The notes below the pieces were generated by a model. It searched no databases and was not told the DNA's origin. It saw nothing but the letters and a program-made list of their open reading frames with translations. 64,000 nucleotides of DNA. Source: Actinotalea sp. Marseille-Q4924. GTDB lineage: Bacteria; Actinomycetota; Actinomycetes; Actinomycetales; Cellulomonadaceae. How positions within the stretch are numbered: the stretch's first letter is position 1; each line of letters begins with the position of its first letter. The translations under genes and the position numbers were made by a program. Below are positions 1 to 8,571 of the stretch, in pieces. The DNA lies in assembly GCF_916618755.1 (NCBI RefSeq), contig NZ_CAKAKB010000003.1, positions 186,001 to 250,000 of the forward strand, in the 5' to 3' direction.

Positions 1-1
1 T

Positions 2-25
2 CGTGCGTCCACCCGTGCGTCCACC
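2..25. repeat. Two tandem 12-bp units at window edge
   Basis: The unit CGTGCGTCCACC occurs twice in a row and is followed by the palindrome CCCGTACGGG at 24-33. It lies just beyond the pncB stop codon. It may be part of an intergenic or terminator region cut by the window edge; no function is claimed. Confidence 0.4.
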
Positions 26-52
26 CGTACGGGCGACCAGGCCGCTCGGGGG

Positions 53-1450
53 TCACTCCAGGCGGAGGGTCACCGTCGGGATGGCGGGGTCGCCCTGGGA
101 CAGGCGCCGCGCCCCGCGCGGCAGCTCGGCGCGGGACCGCCGGTGCCGCTCGACGGCGAGCTGCACGCCGGCCGCCCCGGTCCACCTCGTGTCCACGGCG
201 CCGTGCGCCACGAGCGGCACCATGAGCCCGCGCAGCTCGGCGCCCGGCGGCGTCCACGTCGCGACCGCGTCGTCGGGGCCGGTCACGACCACCTCCTCCA
301 CCGCACGCCCGTCGTCGTCGAGTCGCCGCGCGGCGCACTTGCGGCCCCCGACCGAGCCCTTCCGGGCGGACGCCTTCGCGACCGGTGCGAGGTGGCCGTC
401 CGCCCCCTCGCGGGCCACGAGCTTGTAGACCATGCCGCAGGTCGGTGCGCCGGAGCCGGTGACGACGGACGTCCCGACGCCGTACGCGTCCACCGGAGCG
501 ACCGCCAGGGCGGCGATCGCGTGCTCGTCCAGGTCTGAGCTGACGACGATCCGCGTCCTCGTCGCCCCCAGGGAGTCGAGCTGGTCCCGCACCTCCTGCG
601 CCAGCTGGGTCAGGTCGCCGGAGTCCAGGCGGACCGCGCCCAGCTCGGGGCCGGCCGCCTCGACGGCGTTGCGCACGCCCTGGGGGACGTCGTAGGTGTC
701 GACGAGCAGCGTCGTCCCGACTCCCTGCGCCGCCACCTGGGCACGGAAGGCCGCGCGCTCGTCGTCGTGCAGCAACGTGTAGGAGTGGGCTGCGGTGCCG
801 ATCGTCCGCAACCCGTAGCGGCGCCCCGCCTCGAGGTTCGAGGTCCCGTCGAACCCGGCGACGACGGCGGCGCGCGCGGCGGCCACCGCCGCGTACTCGT
901 GGGCCCGGCGCGACCCCATCTCCAGGCACGGCCGGTCGATGGCGGCCGACGTCATACGGGACGCCGCCGAGGCCACCGCGGAGTCGTAGTTGAGGACCGA
1001 CAGCGTCAGCGTCTCCAGGAGCAGCGCCTCCGCGAAGGTGCCCTCCACGACCATGACGGGCGAGCCGGGGAGGAACACCTCGCCCTCGGCGTACCCGGTG
1101 ATCGAGCCGCCGAAGCGGTAGGACTCCAGCCACCGCAGCGTCTCGCGGTCCACGACGCCCTGGCGGGACAGGAACGACAGCTCCTCCTCGCCGAACCGGA
1201 AGTCGGCGAGCGCCTCCAGGACACGGCCCGTGCCCGCGACGACGCCGTAGCGGCGGCCCGGCGGGAGCCGGCGGCTGAAGACCTCGAAGACGCAGTGCCG
1301 CCGGGCAGTGCCGTCGGCGAGGGCGGCCTGGAGCATGGTGAGCTCGTAGCGGTCGGTGAGCAGCGATGTCGAGGGGCGTGGCCCCGTCCACCCCGTGGCC
1401 GGGGCGAGGGACAGGTGGGGCGCCGTCGGCGAGGGCAGCTCTGCGCTCAT
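53..1450 (-). CDS. pncB: Nicotinate phosphoribosyltransferase
   Basis: This cytosolic enzyme of the NAD salvage (Preiss-Handler) pathway joins nicotinate to PRPP with ATP hydrolysis, giving nicotinate mononucleotide. The 465-residue length fits the family. Seen directly: the N-terminal DRYELTM motif near residue 33, GTSNLEAGRRYG near 202, GTAAHSYTL with H222 as the expected phosphohistidine, RLDSGDL near 274, and GVGTSVVTG in the phosphate-binding part. The ATG at 1450 has a TACGGT hexamer six bases upstream, so the mRNA is probably leaderless. It is divergent from clpS, the same order as pncB1 (Rv1330c) and clpS (Rv1331) in Mycobacterium tuberculosis. Confidence 0.95.
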   Translation of the reverse strand: MSAELPSPTAPHLSLAPATGWTGPRPSTSLLTDRYELTMLQAALADGTARRHCVFEVFSRRLPPGRRYGVVAGTGRVLEALADFRFGEEELSFLSRQGVVDRETLRWLESYRFGGSITGYAEGEVFLPGSPVMVVEGTFAEALLLETLTLSVLNYDSAVASAASRMTSAAIDRPCLEMGSRRAHEYAAVAAARAAVVAGFDGTSNLEAGRRYGLRTIGTAAHSYTLLHDDERAAFRAQVAAQGVGTTLLVDTYDVPQGVRNAVEAAGPELGAVRLDSGDLTQLAQEVRDQLDSLGATRTRIVVSSDLDEHAIAALAVAPVDAYGVGTSVVTGSGAPTCGMVYKLVAREGADGHLAPVAKASARKGSVGGRKCAARRLDDDGRAVEEVVVTGPDDAVATWTPPGAELRGLMVPLVAHGAVDTRWTGAAGVQLAVERHRRSRAELPRGARRLSQGDPAIPTVTLRLE

Positions 1451-1456
1451 GGCCTC

Positions 1457-1462
1457 ACCGTA
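1457..1462 (-). promoter_or_regulatory. -10 hexamer, leaderless type, for pncB
   Basis: TACGGT ends six bases before the pncB ATG, which would place transcription start at the start codon. No clear -35 is seen. Confidence 0.5.
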
Positions 1463-1595
1463 GGGCGGCCCGGCCAGGGCGTGCGCCTCACGTCCTCGCG
1501 GGGTCGTCCGTGCCGACCCTTCCGGCCGTCACCCGAACGGTCCTCGGCCCTGCGCGGACCCCGGTCCTGGGCGAGCCGCGGGCACGCACGCTGCC

Positions 1596-1601
1596 TACAG
1601 T
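1596..1601 (+). promoter_or_regulatory. -10 hexamer, leaderless type, for clpS
   Basis: TACAGT ends six bases before the clpS ATG, the spacing expected for a leaderless transcript. Confidence 0.55.
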
Positions 1602-1607
1602 GTCCGC

Positions 1608-1892
1608 ATGAGCACCGTGCCCGCCGAGGACGTCCGCACCGAGGGTGCGCGCCTCGCGGACGGCTGGACGACCGTCGTCTGGAACGACCCGGTGAACCTC
1701 ATGAGCTACGTCACCTGGGTCTTCCGGACGTACTTCGGGTACTCCGAGGCCAAGGCCCACCGCCTCATGCTCCAGGTGCACCAGGAGGGTCGGGCGACGG
1801 TGTCACGCGGCAACCGCGAGCAGATGGAGGTCGACGTCCAGGCGATGCACGGGTACGGCCTGTGGGCCACCGTGCAGCCGGCGGAGGCCTGA
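1608..1892 (+). CDS. clpS: ATP-dependent Clp protease adaptor ClpS
   Basis: ClpS binds N-degron substrates and delivers them to the ClpC/ClpA unfoldase of the Clp protease. The 94-residue product has the family signatures: [13 protein letters not shown] (residues about 24-36, the N-degron pocket region), [14 protein letters not shown] (about 48-61) and a C-terminal HGYGLWATV strand. The start is set by the ATG 6 nt after TACAGT; the region has no ribosome binding site. The stop codon overlaps the next start by one base (TGATG), so the following gene is translationally coupled. Confidence 0.95.
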   Translation: MSTVPAEDVRTEGARLADGWTTVVWNDPVNLMSYVTWVFRTYFGYSEAKAHRLMLQVHQEGRATVSRGNREQMEVDVQAMHGYGLWATVQPAEA

Positions 1893-2593
1893 TGCGCACC
1901 TTCGTCCCCGAGGGCGCTGCGTACGTGGCTCGCCTCGAGGCGCCGGAGCGCGCCGTCCTCCTGGACGTCGTCGACGACGTGCTGGGGCTCGTCGGGGCCC
2001 GGGCGGCGCAACGGACGCGTCCCGGGGCGGGCGCCGACGACCCGCTCGCCGCGGTGCAGATGACCACCGCGCCGCTGCCGCCGCCCACCGACCCCGCGCT
2101 GCTGCGGCTGCTGCCCCCCGCGTCGGCGGACGCGGAGGTCGCCGCGGAGTTCCGCCGGCTCACGGAGCTGGACCTGCGTCGGTCCAAGTCGGACCAGCTG
2201 CTGCGCCTGCGGGCGTGCATCGACGCGGCCGGTCCCGACCTGGTCGTCGTGCCGAGCGAGGCGCCCCGCGTCGCGGCGGCGCTCACCGACGTCCGGCTCG
2301 TCACCTCCGAGCGCCTCGGGCTGCGCAGCGACGAGGAGGCGGACGCGCTCTACCGCCTCGTCCTCGGTGAGCAGGACGGCGGGGACCACGAGGGCTCCGC
2401 GCACGGCGAGGCCGTCGACGACGAGCGTGAGCAGGCGCACCGCCTGCTCGCGACGGTGTACGTCATGCTCAGCATGCTCCAGGAGTCGCTCGTGGGGCTC
2501 ATGCTGGGCGGCCTCCCCGACGCCGACGACGGTGACGCAGGCGACACCCCCGGTGCGACGGGCGCCACGGAACCGCCGACCACGCCCCGTTAG
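1892..2593 (+). CDS. DUF2017 family protein
   Basis: A 233-residue protein of a family found next to clpS across actinobacteria; its molecular function is not established. The reading frame is open far upstream, but the start is placed at 1892 because it overlaps the clpS stop by one base and the family begins MR.F. The C-terminal third is helical and resembles the family core (EEADALYRLVL, followed by a hydrophobic helix with VMLSMLQESLVGLM). The TAG stop codon is also the first half of the murI -10 hexamer. Confidence 0.85.
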   Translation: MRTFVPEGAAYVARLEAPERAVLLDVVDDVLGLVGARAAQRTRPGAGADDPLAAVQMTTAPLPPPTDPALLRLLPPASADAEVAAEFRRLTELDLRRSKSDQLLRLRACIDAAGPDLVVVPSEAPRVAAALTDVRLVTSERLGLRSDEEADALYRLVLGEQDGGDHEGSAHGEAVDDEREQAHRLLATVYVMLSMLQESLVGLMLGGLPDADDGDAGDTPGATGATEPPTTPR

Positions 2594-2596
2594 GCT
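2591..2596 (+). promoter_or_regulatory. -10 hexamer for murI, fused to the upstream stop codon
   Basis: TAGGCT lies six bases before the murI GTG. Its first three bases are the stop codon of the DUF2017 gene, so one triplet serves translation termination and promoter recognition. Confidence 0.5.
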
Positions 2597-2602
2597 CGCC
2601 CC

Positions 2603-3424
2603 GTGACAGACGCGGCCGCGCCGATCGGCATCTTCGACTCGGGGGTCGGCGGGCTGACGGTCGCCCGGGCGATCATCGACCAGCTCCCCGACGAGTCGCT
2701 CCTCTACATCGGGGACACGGCCAACGGCCCGTACGGTCCCAAGCCGCTCGCCGCCGTCCGCGCGCACGCGCTGGAGGTCATGGACGACCTCGTGGACGCG
2801 GGCGTGAAGATGCTCGTCATCGCGTGCAACAGCGCCTCGGCGGCCGTGCTGCGGGACGCGCGGGAGCGGTACACGCAGCGGCGCGGCCTGCCCGTCGTCG
2901 AGGTGATCCTGCCGGCGGCGCGGCGCGCGGCCGCGGCTACACGGACGGGCCGCGTCGGGGTGATCGGCACCCGCGCGACGATCGAGTCCCGCGCGTACGA
3001 CGACGCCTTCGCGGTCGCGTCGGACCTCCGGCTCACCTCCCAGACGTGCCCGGAGTTCGTGCGGCTCGTCGAGGCCGGGCACACGTCCGGCCCCGAGGTG
3101 CTGGCCGCTGCGCGGGAGGCGCTCGCGCCGGTCGTCGCGGCCGACGTCGACACCCTCGTGCTCGGCTGCACCCACTACCCGCTGCTCACGGGCGTGATCT
3201 CGTACGTCATGGGCGACCGCGTGACGCTGGTCTCCAGCGCCGAGGAGACCGCCAAGGACGTGTACCGCACCCTGGTCGAGCACGGGCTCCAGCGCGACCC
3301 CGCCCTCGGCCCGCCCGTGCACCGGTTCCTCGCCACGGGCGACGCCGCGTCGTTCGACCGCCTGGCCCGGCGCTTCCTCGGCCCGGAGGTCCTCGCCGTC
3401 GAGCCCGCGAGCACGCTGCGGTGA
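2603..3424 (+). CDS. murI: Glutamate racemase
   Basis: Converts L-glutamate to D-glutamate for peptidoglycan synthesis in the cytosol. At 273 residues it is full length. Both catalytic cysteines are present, C75 in IACNSAS and C189 in LGCTHYP, and the N-terminal [10 protein letters not shown] (residues 11-20) supplies the substrate Asp-Ser pair. The GTG start is fixed by the family N-terminus and by the -10 hexamer six bases upstream. It lies in the conserved cluster clpS-DUF2017-murI-phosphodiesterase-rph-rdgB. Confidence 0.96.
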   Translation: MTDAAAPIGIFDSGVGGLTVARAIIDQLPDESLLYIGDTANGPYGPKPLAAVRAHALEVMDDLVDAGVKMLVIACNSASAAVLRDARERYTQRRGLPVVEVILPAARRAAAATRTGRVGVIGTRATIESRAYDDAFAVASDLRLTSQTCPEFVRLVEAGHTSGPEVLAAAREALAPVVAADVDTLVLGCTHYPLLTGVISYVMGDRVTLVSSAEETAKDVYRTLVEHGLQRDPALGPPVHRFLATGDAASFDRLARRFLGPEVLAVEPASTLR

Positions 3425-3437
3425 GCCGGGTGGTCGT

Positions 3438-4232
3438 GTGCGACTGACCGTCGTCGGGTGCGCGGGCTCGTTCCCCGGGCCGACGTCCGCGGCCTCGTGC
3501 TACCTGGTCCAGGCCGACGACGCGGACGGGCGCACCTGGAACGTCGCGCTGGACCTGGGCAGCGGAGCGCTGGGGCCGCTGCAGCGGCTCTGCGACCCGG
3601 TCGACCTCGACGCCGTCGGCCTGTCGCACCTGCACCCGGACCACGTCGCCGACGTCTCGGGCCTGTACGTCTACCTCAAGTACCGCCCGGGCGGCCCCGG
3701 GCGCGGCGCGCCCCTCCCGGTGCACGGGCCCTTCGGCACCGCGTCGCGACTGGCGGAGGCGTACGGCCTGGAGCCGGGGGAGTCGATGGCCGACCACCTC
3801 GCGGTGCACGTGTGGCAGCCGGGCAGCCCGGTGCGGGTCGGGCCGATGACCCTCACCCCCTTCGCGGTGGAGCACCCCGTGCCCGCGTACGGCGTGCGGG
3901 TCGAGGGACCGTCGGACGCGGACCCGGAGCAACGGGTCGTCCTCGCCTACAGCGGGGACACCGACGCGTGCGACGGGCTGGACCGGCTCGCCGCCGGCGT
4001 CGACGTCCTCCTGGCCGAGGCCGCCTTCGTCGAGGGTCGCGACGACGCGATCCGCGGCATCCACCTCACCGGCCGGCGCGCGGGCGAGGCGGCCGCGTCC
4101 GGTGGCGCCGGCTCGCTCGTGGTCACCCACGTCCCCGCGTGGAACGACCCGGGCCTCGCGGCGGCCGAGGCGGCCGAGGTCTACGACGGACCCATCCGGA
4201 CGGCGGAGCCCGGACTCGTCGTCGTGCTGTGA
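3438..4232 (+). CDS. MBL-fold hydrolase, Rv1339-like (candidate cyclic-nucleotide phosphodiesterase)
   Basis: A 264-residue metallo-beta-lactamase-fold hydrolase. The metal motif SHLHPDH (H64, H66, D68, H69) is intact, with a later GDTD and a THVPAW histidine. Position between murI and rph matches Rv1339 of M. tuberculosis, which has been reported as an atypical class II cAMP phosphodiesterase; the assignment here rests on this synteny and on the fold. The GTG start lies 13 nt after the murI stop, so co-transcription with murI is likely. An RNase Z-like role is less likely because the protein is shorter and lacks the exosite arm. Confidence 0.82.
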   Translation: MRLTVVGCAGSFPGPTSAASCYLVQADDADGRTWNVALDLGSGALGPLQRLCDPVDLDAVGLSHLHPDHVADVSGLYVYLKYRPGGPGRGAPLPVHGPFGTASRLAEAYGLEPGESMADHLAVHVWQPGSPVRVGPMTLTPFAVEHPVPAYGVRVEGPSDADPEQRVVLAYSGDTDACDGLDRLAAGVDVLLAEAAFVEGRDDAIRGIHLTGRRAGEAAASGGAGSLVVTHVPAWNDPGLAAAEAAEVYDGPIRTAEPGLVVVL

Positions 4233-4255
4233 CGGGCGGGCCGCGACGCACCGCC

Positions 4256-4261
4256 TAGGGT
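4256..4261 (+). promoter_or_regulatory. -10 hexamer, leaderless type, for rph
   Basis: TAGGGT ends eight bases before the rph ATG. Confidence 0.45.
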
Positions 4262-4269
4262 GGGCGCTC

Positions 4270-5052
4270 ATGACCACCACCCCTCCCGCAGCAGGTGCCG
4301 CGCCCTCGACGGCCCGCGCCGACGGTCGCCGCCCCGACGAGCTGCGTCCGGTCCGCTTCACGCGCAGCTGGCTCGACACGGCCGAGGGCAGCGTCCTCGT
4401 CGAGTTCGGTCGCACGCGCGTGCTGTGCGCGGCGTCCTTCACGGAGGGCGTGCCGCGGTGGCGCAAGGGGTCCGGCGAGGGCTGGGTCACGGCCGAGTAC
4501 GCGATGCTGCCCCGCTCGACCGACACCCGCAGCGACCGCGAGTCGGTGCGCGGTCGGATCGGCGGGCGGACCCACGAGATCTCCCGGCTCATCGGACGCT
4601 CCCTGCGGGCCGTCGTCGACGTCAAGGCGCTCGGCGAGAACACGATCGTGCTGGACTGCGACGTCCTCCAGGCCGACGGCGGCACCCGGACCGCGGCCAT
4701 CACCGGCGCCTACGTCGCCCTCGCCGACGCCGTCGCGTGGGCCCAGGCCACCAAGGTCGTCCCGGCCGTCCGGACGGTCCTGCGCGACTCGGTCGCAGCG
4801 GTCAGCGTGGGCATCGTCGACGGCACGCCGGTTCTCGACCTGCCCTACGTCGAGGACGTCCGCGCCGAGACGGACATGAACGTCGTCGTCACCGGCGACG
4901 GGCGGTTCGTGGAGGTGCAGGGCACGGCCGAGCAGACGCCGTTCGACCGGGCCGAGCTCGACCGCCTGCTCGACCTGGCCCTCAGCGGCACCGCCGAGCT
5001 GACGCGGCTGCAGCGCGAGGCGCTCGCCGCCCCGGTCCGGGCCGGCGCGTGA
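4270..5052 (+). CDS. rph: Ribonuclease PH
   Basis: A phosphorolytic 3'-to-5' exoribonuclease that trims tRNA 3' ends, normally a hexamer. The 260-residue length fits. Seen: RPVRFTRSW near the N-terminus, [18 protein letters not shown], the substrate loop with [12 protein letters not shown] (about 77-88), [19 protein letters not shown] (about 97-115) and [18 protein letters not shown] (about 138-155), the phosphate-binding core. The start at 4270 follows the -10 hexamer. The final bases overlap the rdgB GTG (GTGA), so the two are translationally coupled. Confidence 0.96.
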   Translation: MTTTPPAAGAAPSTARADGRRPDELRPVRFTRSWLDTAEGSVLVEFGRTRVLCAASFTEGVPRWRKGSGEGWVTAEYAMLPRSTDTRSDRESVRGRIGGRTHEISRLIGRSLRAVVDVKALGENTIVLDCDVLQADGGTRTAAITGAYVALADAVAWAQATKVVPAVRTVLRDSVAAVSVGIVDGTPVLDLPYVEDVRAETDMNVVVTGDGRFVEVQGTAEQTPFDRAELDRLLDLALSGTAELTRLQREALAAPVRAGA

Positions 5053-5699
5053 CCGCCGCCGGTCCCCGGCTCGTCCTGGCGACGCACAACCGGCACAAGC
5101 TCGTCGAGCTGCGCGAGATCCTCGCGCCCGTCGTGCCCGGCCTGGCCCCCGAGGACGTCGTGGGGGCGGCCGACGTCGGCGCCGAACCGCCCGTCGAGGA
5201 CGGGGTGACGTTCGCCGAGAACGCCCTCATCAAGGCTCGGGCGCTCGCGCGGGCGACCGGCGTCGTCGCGCTCGCGGACGACTCGGGCCTGTGCGTCGAC
5301 GTCCTCGGCGGGGCGCCGGGCGTCTTCTCGGCGCGGTGGTCCGGCTCCCACGGCGACGACCACGCCAACCTCGCGCTGCTGCTGGCGCAGCTCGAGGACG
5401 TGCCCGACGAGCATCGCGGCGCGCAGTTCACCTGCGCCGCCGCGCTGGTCGCGCCCGACGGGTACGAGCACGTGGAGGTGGGGGTGCTGCGGGGCCGCCT
5501 GGCCCGCGTCGCACGCGGGCGGAACGGCTTCGGCTACGACCCCGTCCTCGTGCCCGACGAGCAGCCCGCCTGGGCGACCGGCCCGGTCACCTGCGCCGAG
5601 CTGTCACCGCAGGAGAAGAACGCGATCTCCCACCGTGGTCACGCCTTCCGGTCGCTCGCCCCGGTGGTGGCGCGGGTGCTCGCGAGCGCGTCCGGCTGA
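5049..5699 (+). CDS. rdgB: XTP/dITP diphosphatase, RdgB/HAM1 family
   Basis: Removes non-canonical purine nucleotides (XTP, dITP, ITP) from the nucleotide pool, giving the monophosphate and pyrophosphate. The 216-residue protein has the triphosphate-binding [12 protein letters not shown] near the N-terminus, the metal-binding [20 protein letters not shown] block and the C-terminal ISHRGHAFR. The GTG start overlaps the rph stop by four bases, as expected for this pair. Confidence 0.95.
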   Translation: MTAAGPRLVLATHNRHKLVELREILAPVVPGLAPEDVVGAADVGAEPPVEDGVTFAENALIKARALARATGVVALADDSGLCVDVLGGAPGVFSARWSGSHGDDHANLALLLAQLEDVPDEHRGAQFTCAAALVAPDGYEHVEVGVLRGRLARVARGRNGFGYDPVLVPDEQPAWATGPVTCAELSPQEKNAISHRGHAFRSLAPVVARVLASASG

Positions 5700-5721
5700 C
5701 GCGTCCCGCCGACCGCCCGCG

Positions 5722-6273
5722 TCAGGGCAGGCGGCCCACGTGGGCCATCGCCTGGCGCAGCAGGTAGCCCTGCCCTCCGGTCATCTCGACCTGCACCTGC
5801 TCGCTGCAGGCCTCCTCCGGCGTCAGCCAGGCCAGGTCCAGCGCGTCCTGCTGCGGCTCGCAGTCGCCCGCCACCGGCACCACGTAGGCGAGGGCCACCG
5901 CGTGCTGACGGGCGTCGTGGTACGGGGTGACGCCCGGCGTGGGGAAGTACTCCGCGACCGTGAACGGCTGGGGAGCGGCGGGGATCTGCGGCAGCGCCAT
6001 CGGACCCAGGTCCTTCTCCAGGTGCCGGACGAGGGCGTCCCGGACCCGCTCGTGGTAGAGCACCCGGCCGGACACCAGCGCCCGCGTCATCTCACCCGCG
6101 CCGTTGACGCGCAGGAGCAGGCCCACGGCGACGACGTCGCCGCTGTCGTCCACGCGCACCGGTACCGCGTCCACGTAGACGAGGGGGAGCCGACCACGGA
6201 CGGCGGCGAGCTCGCGCTCGGTGAGCCAGCCGTCCGGCGTCGGCTGCTCGGGGAAGTCGGCCGTCTCGGTCAT
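5722..6273 (-). CDS. DUF4916 family, NUDIX-like protein
   Basis: A 183-residue actinobacterial protein annotated in relatives as NUDIX-like DUF4916; substrate unknown. Characteristic stretches are LPLVYVDAVPVRVD (about 29-42), RALVSGRVLYHERVRDAL, LEKDLGPMALP and YFPTPGVTPYHD. The would-be NUDIX helix (LAWLTPEEACSE) lacks the full GX5EX7REUXEEXGU consensus, so catalysis cannot be assumed. The ATG at 6273 is preceded by TAGCCT seven bases upstream, a leaderless arrangement. It converges on rdgB. Confidence 0.85.
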   Translation of the reverse strand: MTETADFPEQPTPDGWLTERELAAVRGRLPLVYVDAVPVRVDDSGDVVAVGLLLRVNGAGEMTRALVSGRVLYHERVRDALVRHLEKDLGPMALPQIPAAPQPFTVAEYFPTPGVTPYHDARQHAVALAYVVPVAGDCEPQQDALDLAWLTPEEACSEQVQVEMTGGQGYLLRQAMAHVGRLP

Positions 6274-6280
6274 GGGGGCG

Positions 6281-6286
6281 AGGCTA
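6281..6286 (-). promoter_or_regulatory. -10 hexamer, leaderless type, for the DUF4916 gene
   Basis: TAGCCT on the minus strand ends seven bases before the ATG. Confidence 0.45.
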
Positions 6287-6427
6287 CCGGCCGGGGACCC
6301 GCGACCGTGGTCGGCGCGGACCGACGGGTCGCGAGCGGCCGCCGCGGAATAGCACCCGCCGCACGGTGTTGGCACAGGAGCGGGTGGGGACCCCGCCATG
6401 ACGAACGAGGACGCCGGAAGGGGACCT

Positions 6428-6802
6428 GTGGCGACCATCGACCTGACCGACCAGACCTTCGAGCAGACGGTCACGAGCAACGACATCGTGCTCGTGGACT
6501 TCTGGGCGGCGTGGTGCGGCCCCTGCCGCATGTTCGCGCCCGTGTTCGAGCAGTCGTCGGAGCGGCACCCCGACGTCGTGCACGCCAAGGTCGACACGGA
6601 GACGGAGCAGGCCATCTCCCGGGCCGCCCAGATCCGGTCCATCCCGACCCTCATGGCGTTCCGCGAGGGCGTCCTCGTCTTCGCGCAGCCCGGTGCTCTC
6701 CCGCGGGAGGGCCTCGAGCAGGTGCTCACGGCGGTGCGTGGCCTCGACATGGACGAGGTGCGGGCGAAGCTCGCCGCGCAGCGCGAGGCCGCTCGCCGCT
6801 GA
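6428..6802 (+). CDS. trxA: Thioredoxin
   Basis: A cytosolic dithiol-disulfide oxidoreductase. The active site WCGPC is intact (C30 and C33 from the chosen start), with DFWAAW before it and the cis-proline in SIPTL. I prefer the GTG at 6428 because AAGGGGA lies just upstream and relatives begin at ATIDLTD; an ATG at 6398 with its own GGGTGGGGA is the alternative and would add ten residues. The C-terminal helix (RAKLAAQREAARR) extends beyond the minimal fold, as in several actinobacterial thioredoxins. No thioredoxin reductase is adjacent. Confidence 0.93.
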   Translation: MATIDLTDQTFEQTVTSNDIVLVDFWAAWCGPCRMFAPVFEQSSERHPDVVHAKVDTETEQAISRAAQIRSIPTLMAFREGVLVFAQPGALPREGLEQVLTAVRGLDMDEVRAKLAAQREAARR

Positions 6803-6804
6803 GC

Positions 6805-6824
6805 CCGGTCCGTGCTGGGACCGG
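6805..6824. terminator. Weak hairpin between convergent genes
   Basis: CCGGTCC and GGACCGG form a seven-pair stem with a six-base loop just after the trxA stop. It has no T tract. It sits between convergent trxA and the DUF427 gene and could serve either. Confidence 0.35.
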
Positions 6825-6884
6825 TCCGCTCGAGCGCGCCGGACGGCGGCGTCGCACGCCGGTCCCCAGGCTCCCCCGAGAGGT

Positions 6885-7166
6885 TCAGGCCTCGACCGTG
6901 ACCCCGCGCCAGAACGCGACCCGGTCACGGACGTGCGCCGCCTCCGGCTTCGGCTCCGGGTAGTACCAGGCGGCGTCGGGGTTGGTCCGCCCGTCGACCT
7001 CGAGCGTCCAGTAGGACGCCGTGCCCTTCCACGAGCACACCGTGCGGGTGCCTGACGGTCGGAGGACCGACCGGTCGACGCTCTCCGCCGGGAAGTAGTG
7101 GTTGCCCTCGACGACGATCGTGTCGTCGCTGTGCGCGACGACGGTCCCGTTCCACACTGCGCGCAC
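6885..7166 (-). CDS. DUF427 domain protein
   Basis: A 93-residue protein of the DUF427 family, a compact beta fold of unknown function. Typical motifs are RAVWNGTVVA at the N-terminus, EGNHYFP, TVCSWKGTASYW and NPDAAWYYPEP (the conserved W-x-Y-P end). The GTG at 7166 is preferred over the one at 7172 because GAGGTGAG then has usable spacing and the family starts at R-A-V-W-N-G. The frame is open further upstream without family similarity. Confidence 0.88.
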   Translation of the reverse strand: MRAVWNGTVVAHSDDTIVVEGNHYFPAESVDRSVLRPSGTRTVCSWKGTASYWTLEVDGRTNPDAAWYYPEPKPEAAHVRDRVAFWRGVTVEA

Positions 7167-7343
7167 GGTCACCTCACCTCTCGGGCGGCCGTCCGCTGAG
7201 GGCAGCGGCGGTCGCGGTCCTGACCTGGTCAGGGCCACGCGGCCCCGACCGTCCGAACGTCCCCGTGCCCGCCGGTGTTCCGCGCCGGACACACGGGACC
7301 TCAGCCCCACGACCGGGTTCCCGGCCGCCCCGAGACTGTCGCC

Positions 7344-7805
7344 ATGGACTACGACATCGAGGTCGTCGAGCTGCCGCCCCGTCCCGCCGCCGTCGTGCGA
7401 CGCGCCGTGACCCGCCCCGAGGACGTGGGCGGGTTCGTCGCCACGGCGCTGGGGGAGGTCATGGCCGCGGTGCGCCGGCAGGGCGTCCTTCCCGCAGGCC
7501 CGCCGTTCACCCGCTACGGCGCGACGACGAACGGCCACCTCGACGTCGAGGTCGGGCTGCCCACCAGCACACCCGTGCGCGACACGGGGCGCGTGGCCGC
7601 CGCCGAGCTGCCGGGCGGCCGGGCGGTCCGTACCCGCCACGTCGGTCCGCACACCGGCGTCGGTGCCGCGCACGAGGCCGTGTCGCGCTGGATGGCCGAG
7701 CACGGGCTCGCGGCGCGCGACCTGCCCTGGGAGTCCTACCTGGACGGCCCGGATGCAGCCCGTCCGCGGACGGACGTCGTCGTGCCGTGCCGGGCCGGGG
7801 CCTGA
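7344..7805 (+). CDS. GyrI-like / effector-binding domain protein
   Basis: A 153-residue stand-alone GyrI-like (AraC effector-binding) domain. Seen: the N-terminal strand IEVVELPPRPAAVVRRAV, a middle segment with GPPFTRYG, and GGRAVRTRHVGPHTGV leading into the ligand-facing helix, then LPWESYLDGP, which matches the family's W-E-x-Y-x-x-x-P signature. No DNA-binding domain is attached, so it may bind small molecules or act as a hydrolase-like domain; its ligand is unknown. The ATG at 7344 is chosen because similarity begins there. Confidence 0.82.
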   Translation: MDYDIEVVELPPRPAAVVRRAVTRPEDVGGFVATALGEVMAAVRRQGVLPAGPPFTRYGATTNGHLDVEVGLPTSTPVRDTGRVAAAELPGGRAVRTRHVGPHTGVGAAHEAVSRWMAEHGLAARDLPWESYLDGPDAARPRTDVVVPCRAGA

Positions 7806-7850
7806 GCCGGCGCACGGACGGGCGGTCAGGGGGTCGCGCCCCTGCCGGCG

Positions 7851-7932
7851 TGCGCGAGGCGGGAGTCGAACCCGCACGCCCGAGGGCACCAGGACCTAAA
7901 CCTGGCGCGTCTGCCGATTTCGCCACTCGCGC
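7851..7932 (-). tRNA. tRNA-Leu (UAG anticodon)
   Basis: The acceptor stem GCGCGAG/CTCGCGC pairs fully, the anticodon loop TTTAGGT sits on the stem CCAGG/CCTGG, and the T arm is GCGGGTTCGACTCCCGC. A long variable arm and the 82-nt length are typical of class II tRNA-Leu. CCA is not encoded. Confidence 0.95.
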
Positions 7933-7963
7933 TCGCCAGGAGCCTACGGCCTGGCCGCGGCCC

Positions 7964-8431
7964 TCAGTCCAGGCCGAGGTCCCGTCGCAGCTTCGCCACG
8001 TGACCCGTCGCCTTGATGTTGTACTGGGCGAGCTCGACGGTCCCGTCCGGCCCGACGACGACGGTCGACCGGATGACGCCCTCGACCGTCTTGCCGTACA
8101 GCTTCTTCTCGCCGTAGGCGCCCCAGCTGCTCAGCACCGTGCGGTCGGTGTCCGACGCCAGCGGGTAGGTCAGCGCAGCGGACTCGGCGAACTCGGCCAG
8201 GCGGGGCACCGGGTCGGGGGAGATGCCCACGACGGTGTACCCGGCGGCCTGGAGGGAGGCGTAGGAGTCCTCGAAGTCGCACGCCTCCTTGGTGCAGCCG
8301 GGGGTCATCGCCGCCGGGAAGAAGAAGACGACGACACGGTTCCCGCGCAGCGACGACAGCGTCAGCGAGCCGCCGTCGGCGGTCGGCAGGGTGAAGTCGG
8401 GGGCGAGGTCACCAGGGGCGAGGCGGGCCAT
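7964..8431 (-). CDS. bcp: Thioredoxin-dependent thiol peroxidase (BCP/PrxQ type)
   Basis: A 155-residue peroxiredoxin that reduces hydroperoxides with thioredoxin. The peroxidatic C46 lies in TPGCTKEAC and the resolving C51 is five residues on, the PrxQ arrangement. The N-terminal GDLAPDFTLP and the helix LASDTDRTV support the fold. The ATG has a GAAGGAG site. It is divergent from the GroES-like gene and lies downstream of tRNA-Leu on the same strand. Confidence 0.95.
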   Translation of the reverse strand: MARLAPGDLAPDFTLPTADGGSLTLSSLRGNRVVVFFFPAAMTPGCTKEACDFEDSYASLQAAGYTVVGISPDPVPRLAEFAESAALTYPLASDTDRTVLSSWGAYGEKKLYGKTVEGVIRSTVVVGPDGTVELAQYNIKATGHVAKLRRDLGLD

Positions 8432-8559
8432 GGGGCTCCTTCGACGGCGCGGGGTCGAGCGAGGGCGGGCGGGCGGTCGCCGGCCTGCAGCGGCGGCAGC
8501 AACGGCAGCAGCCGTCCGGCTCCACCGACGACGGCGCCCAGCCTAGTTGTGGCGTCCAG

Positions 8560-8565
8560 TACGGT
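8560..8565 (+). promoter_or_regulatory. -10 hexamer, leaderless type, for the GroES-like gene
   Basis: TACGGT ends six bases before the GTG at 8572. Confidence 0.5.
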
Positions 8566-8571
8566 TCCGCC

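Noticed and set aside
767-1891. Upstream extension of the DUF2017 frame through pncB and clpS
   Set aside because: It is antisense to pncB and overlaps clpS in another frame. The coupled ATG at 1892 fits the family start.
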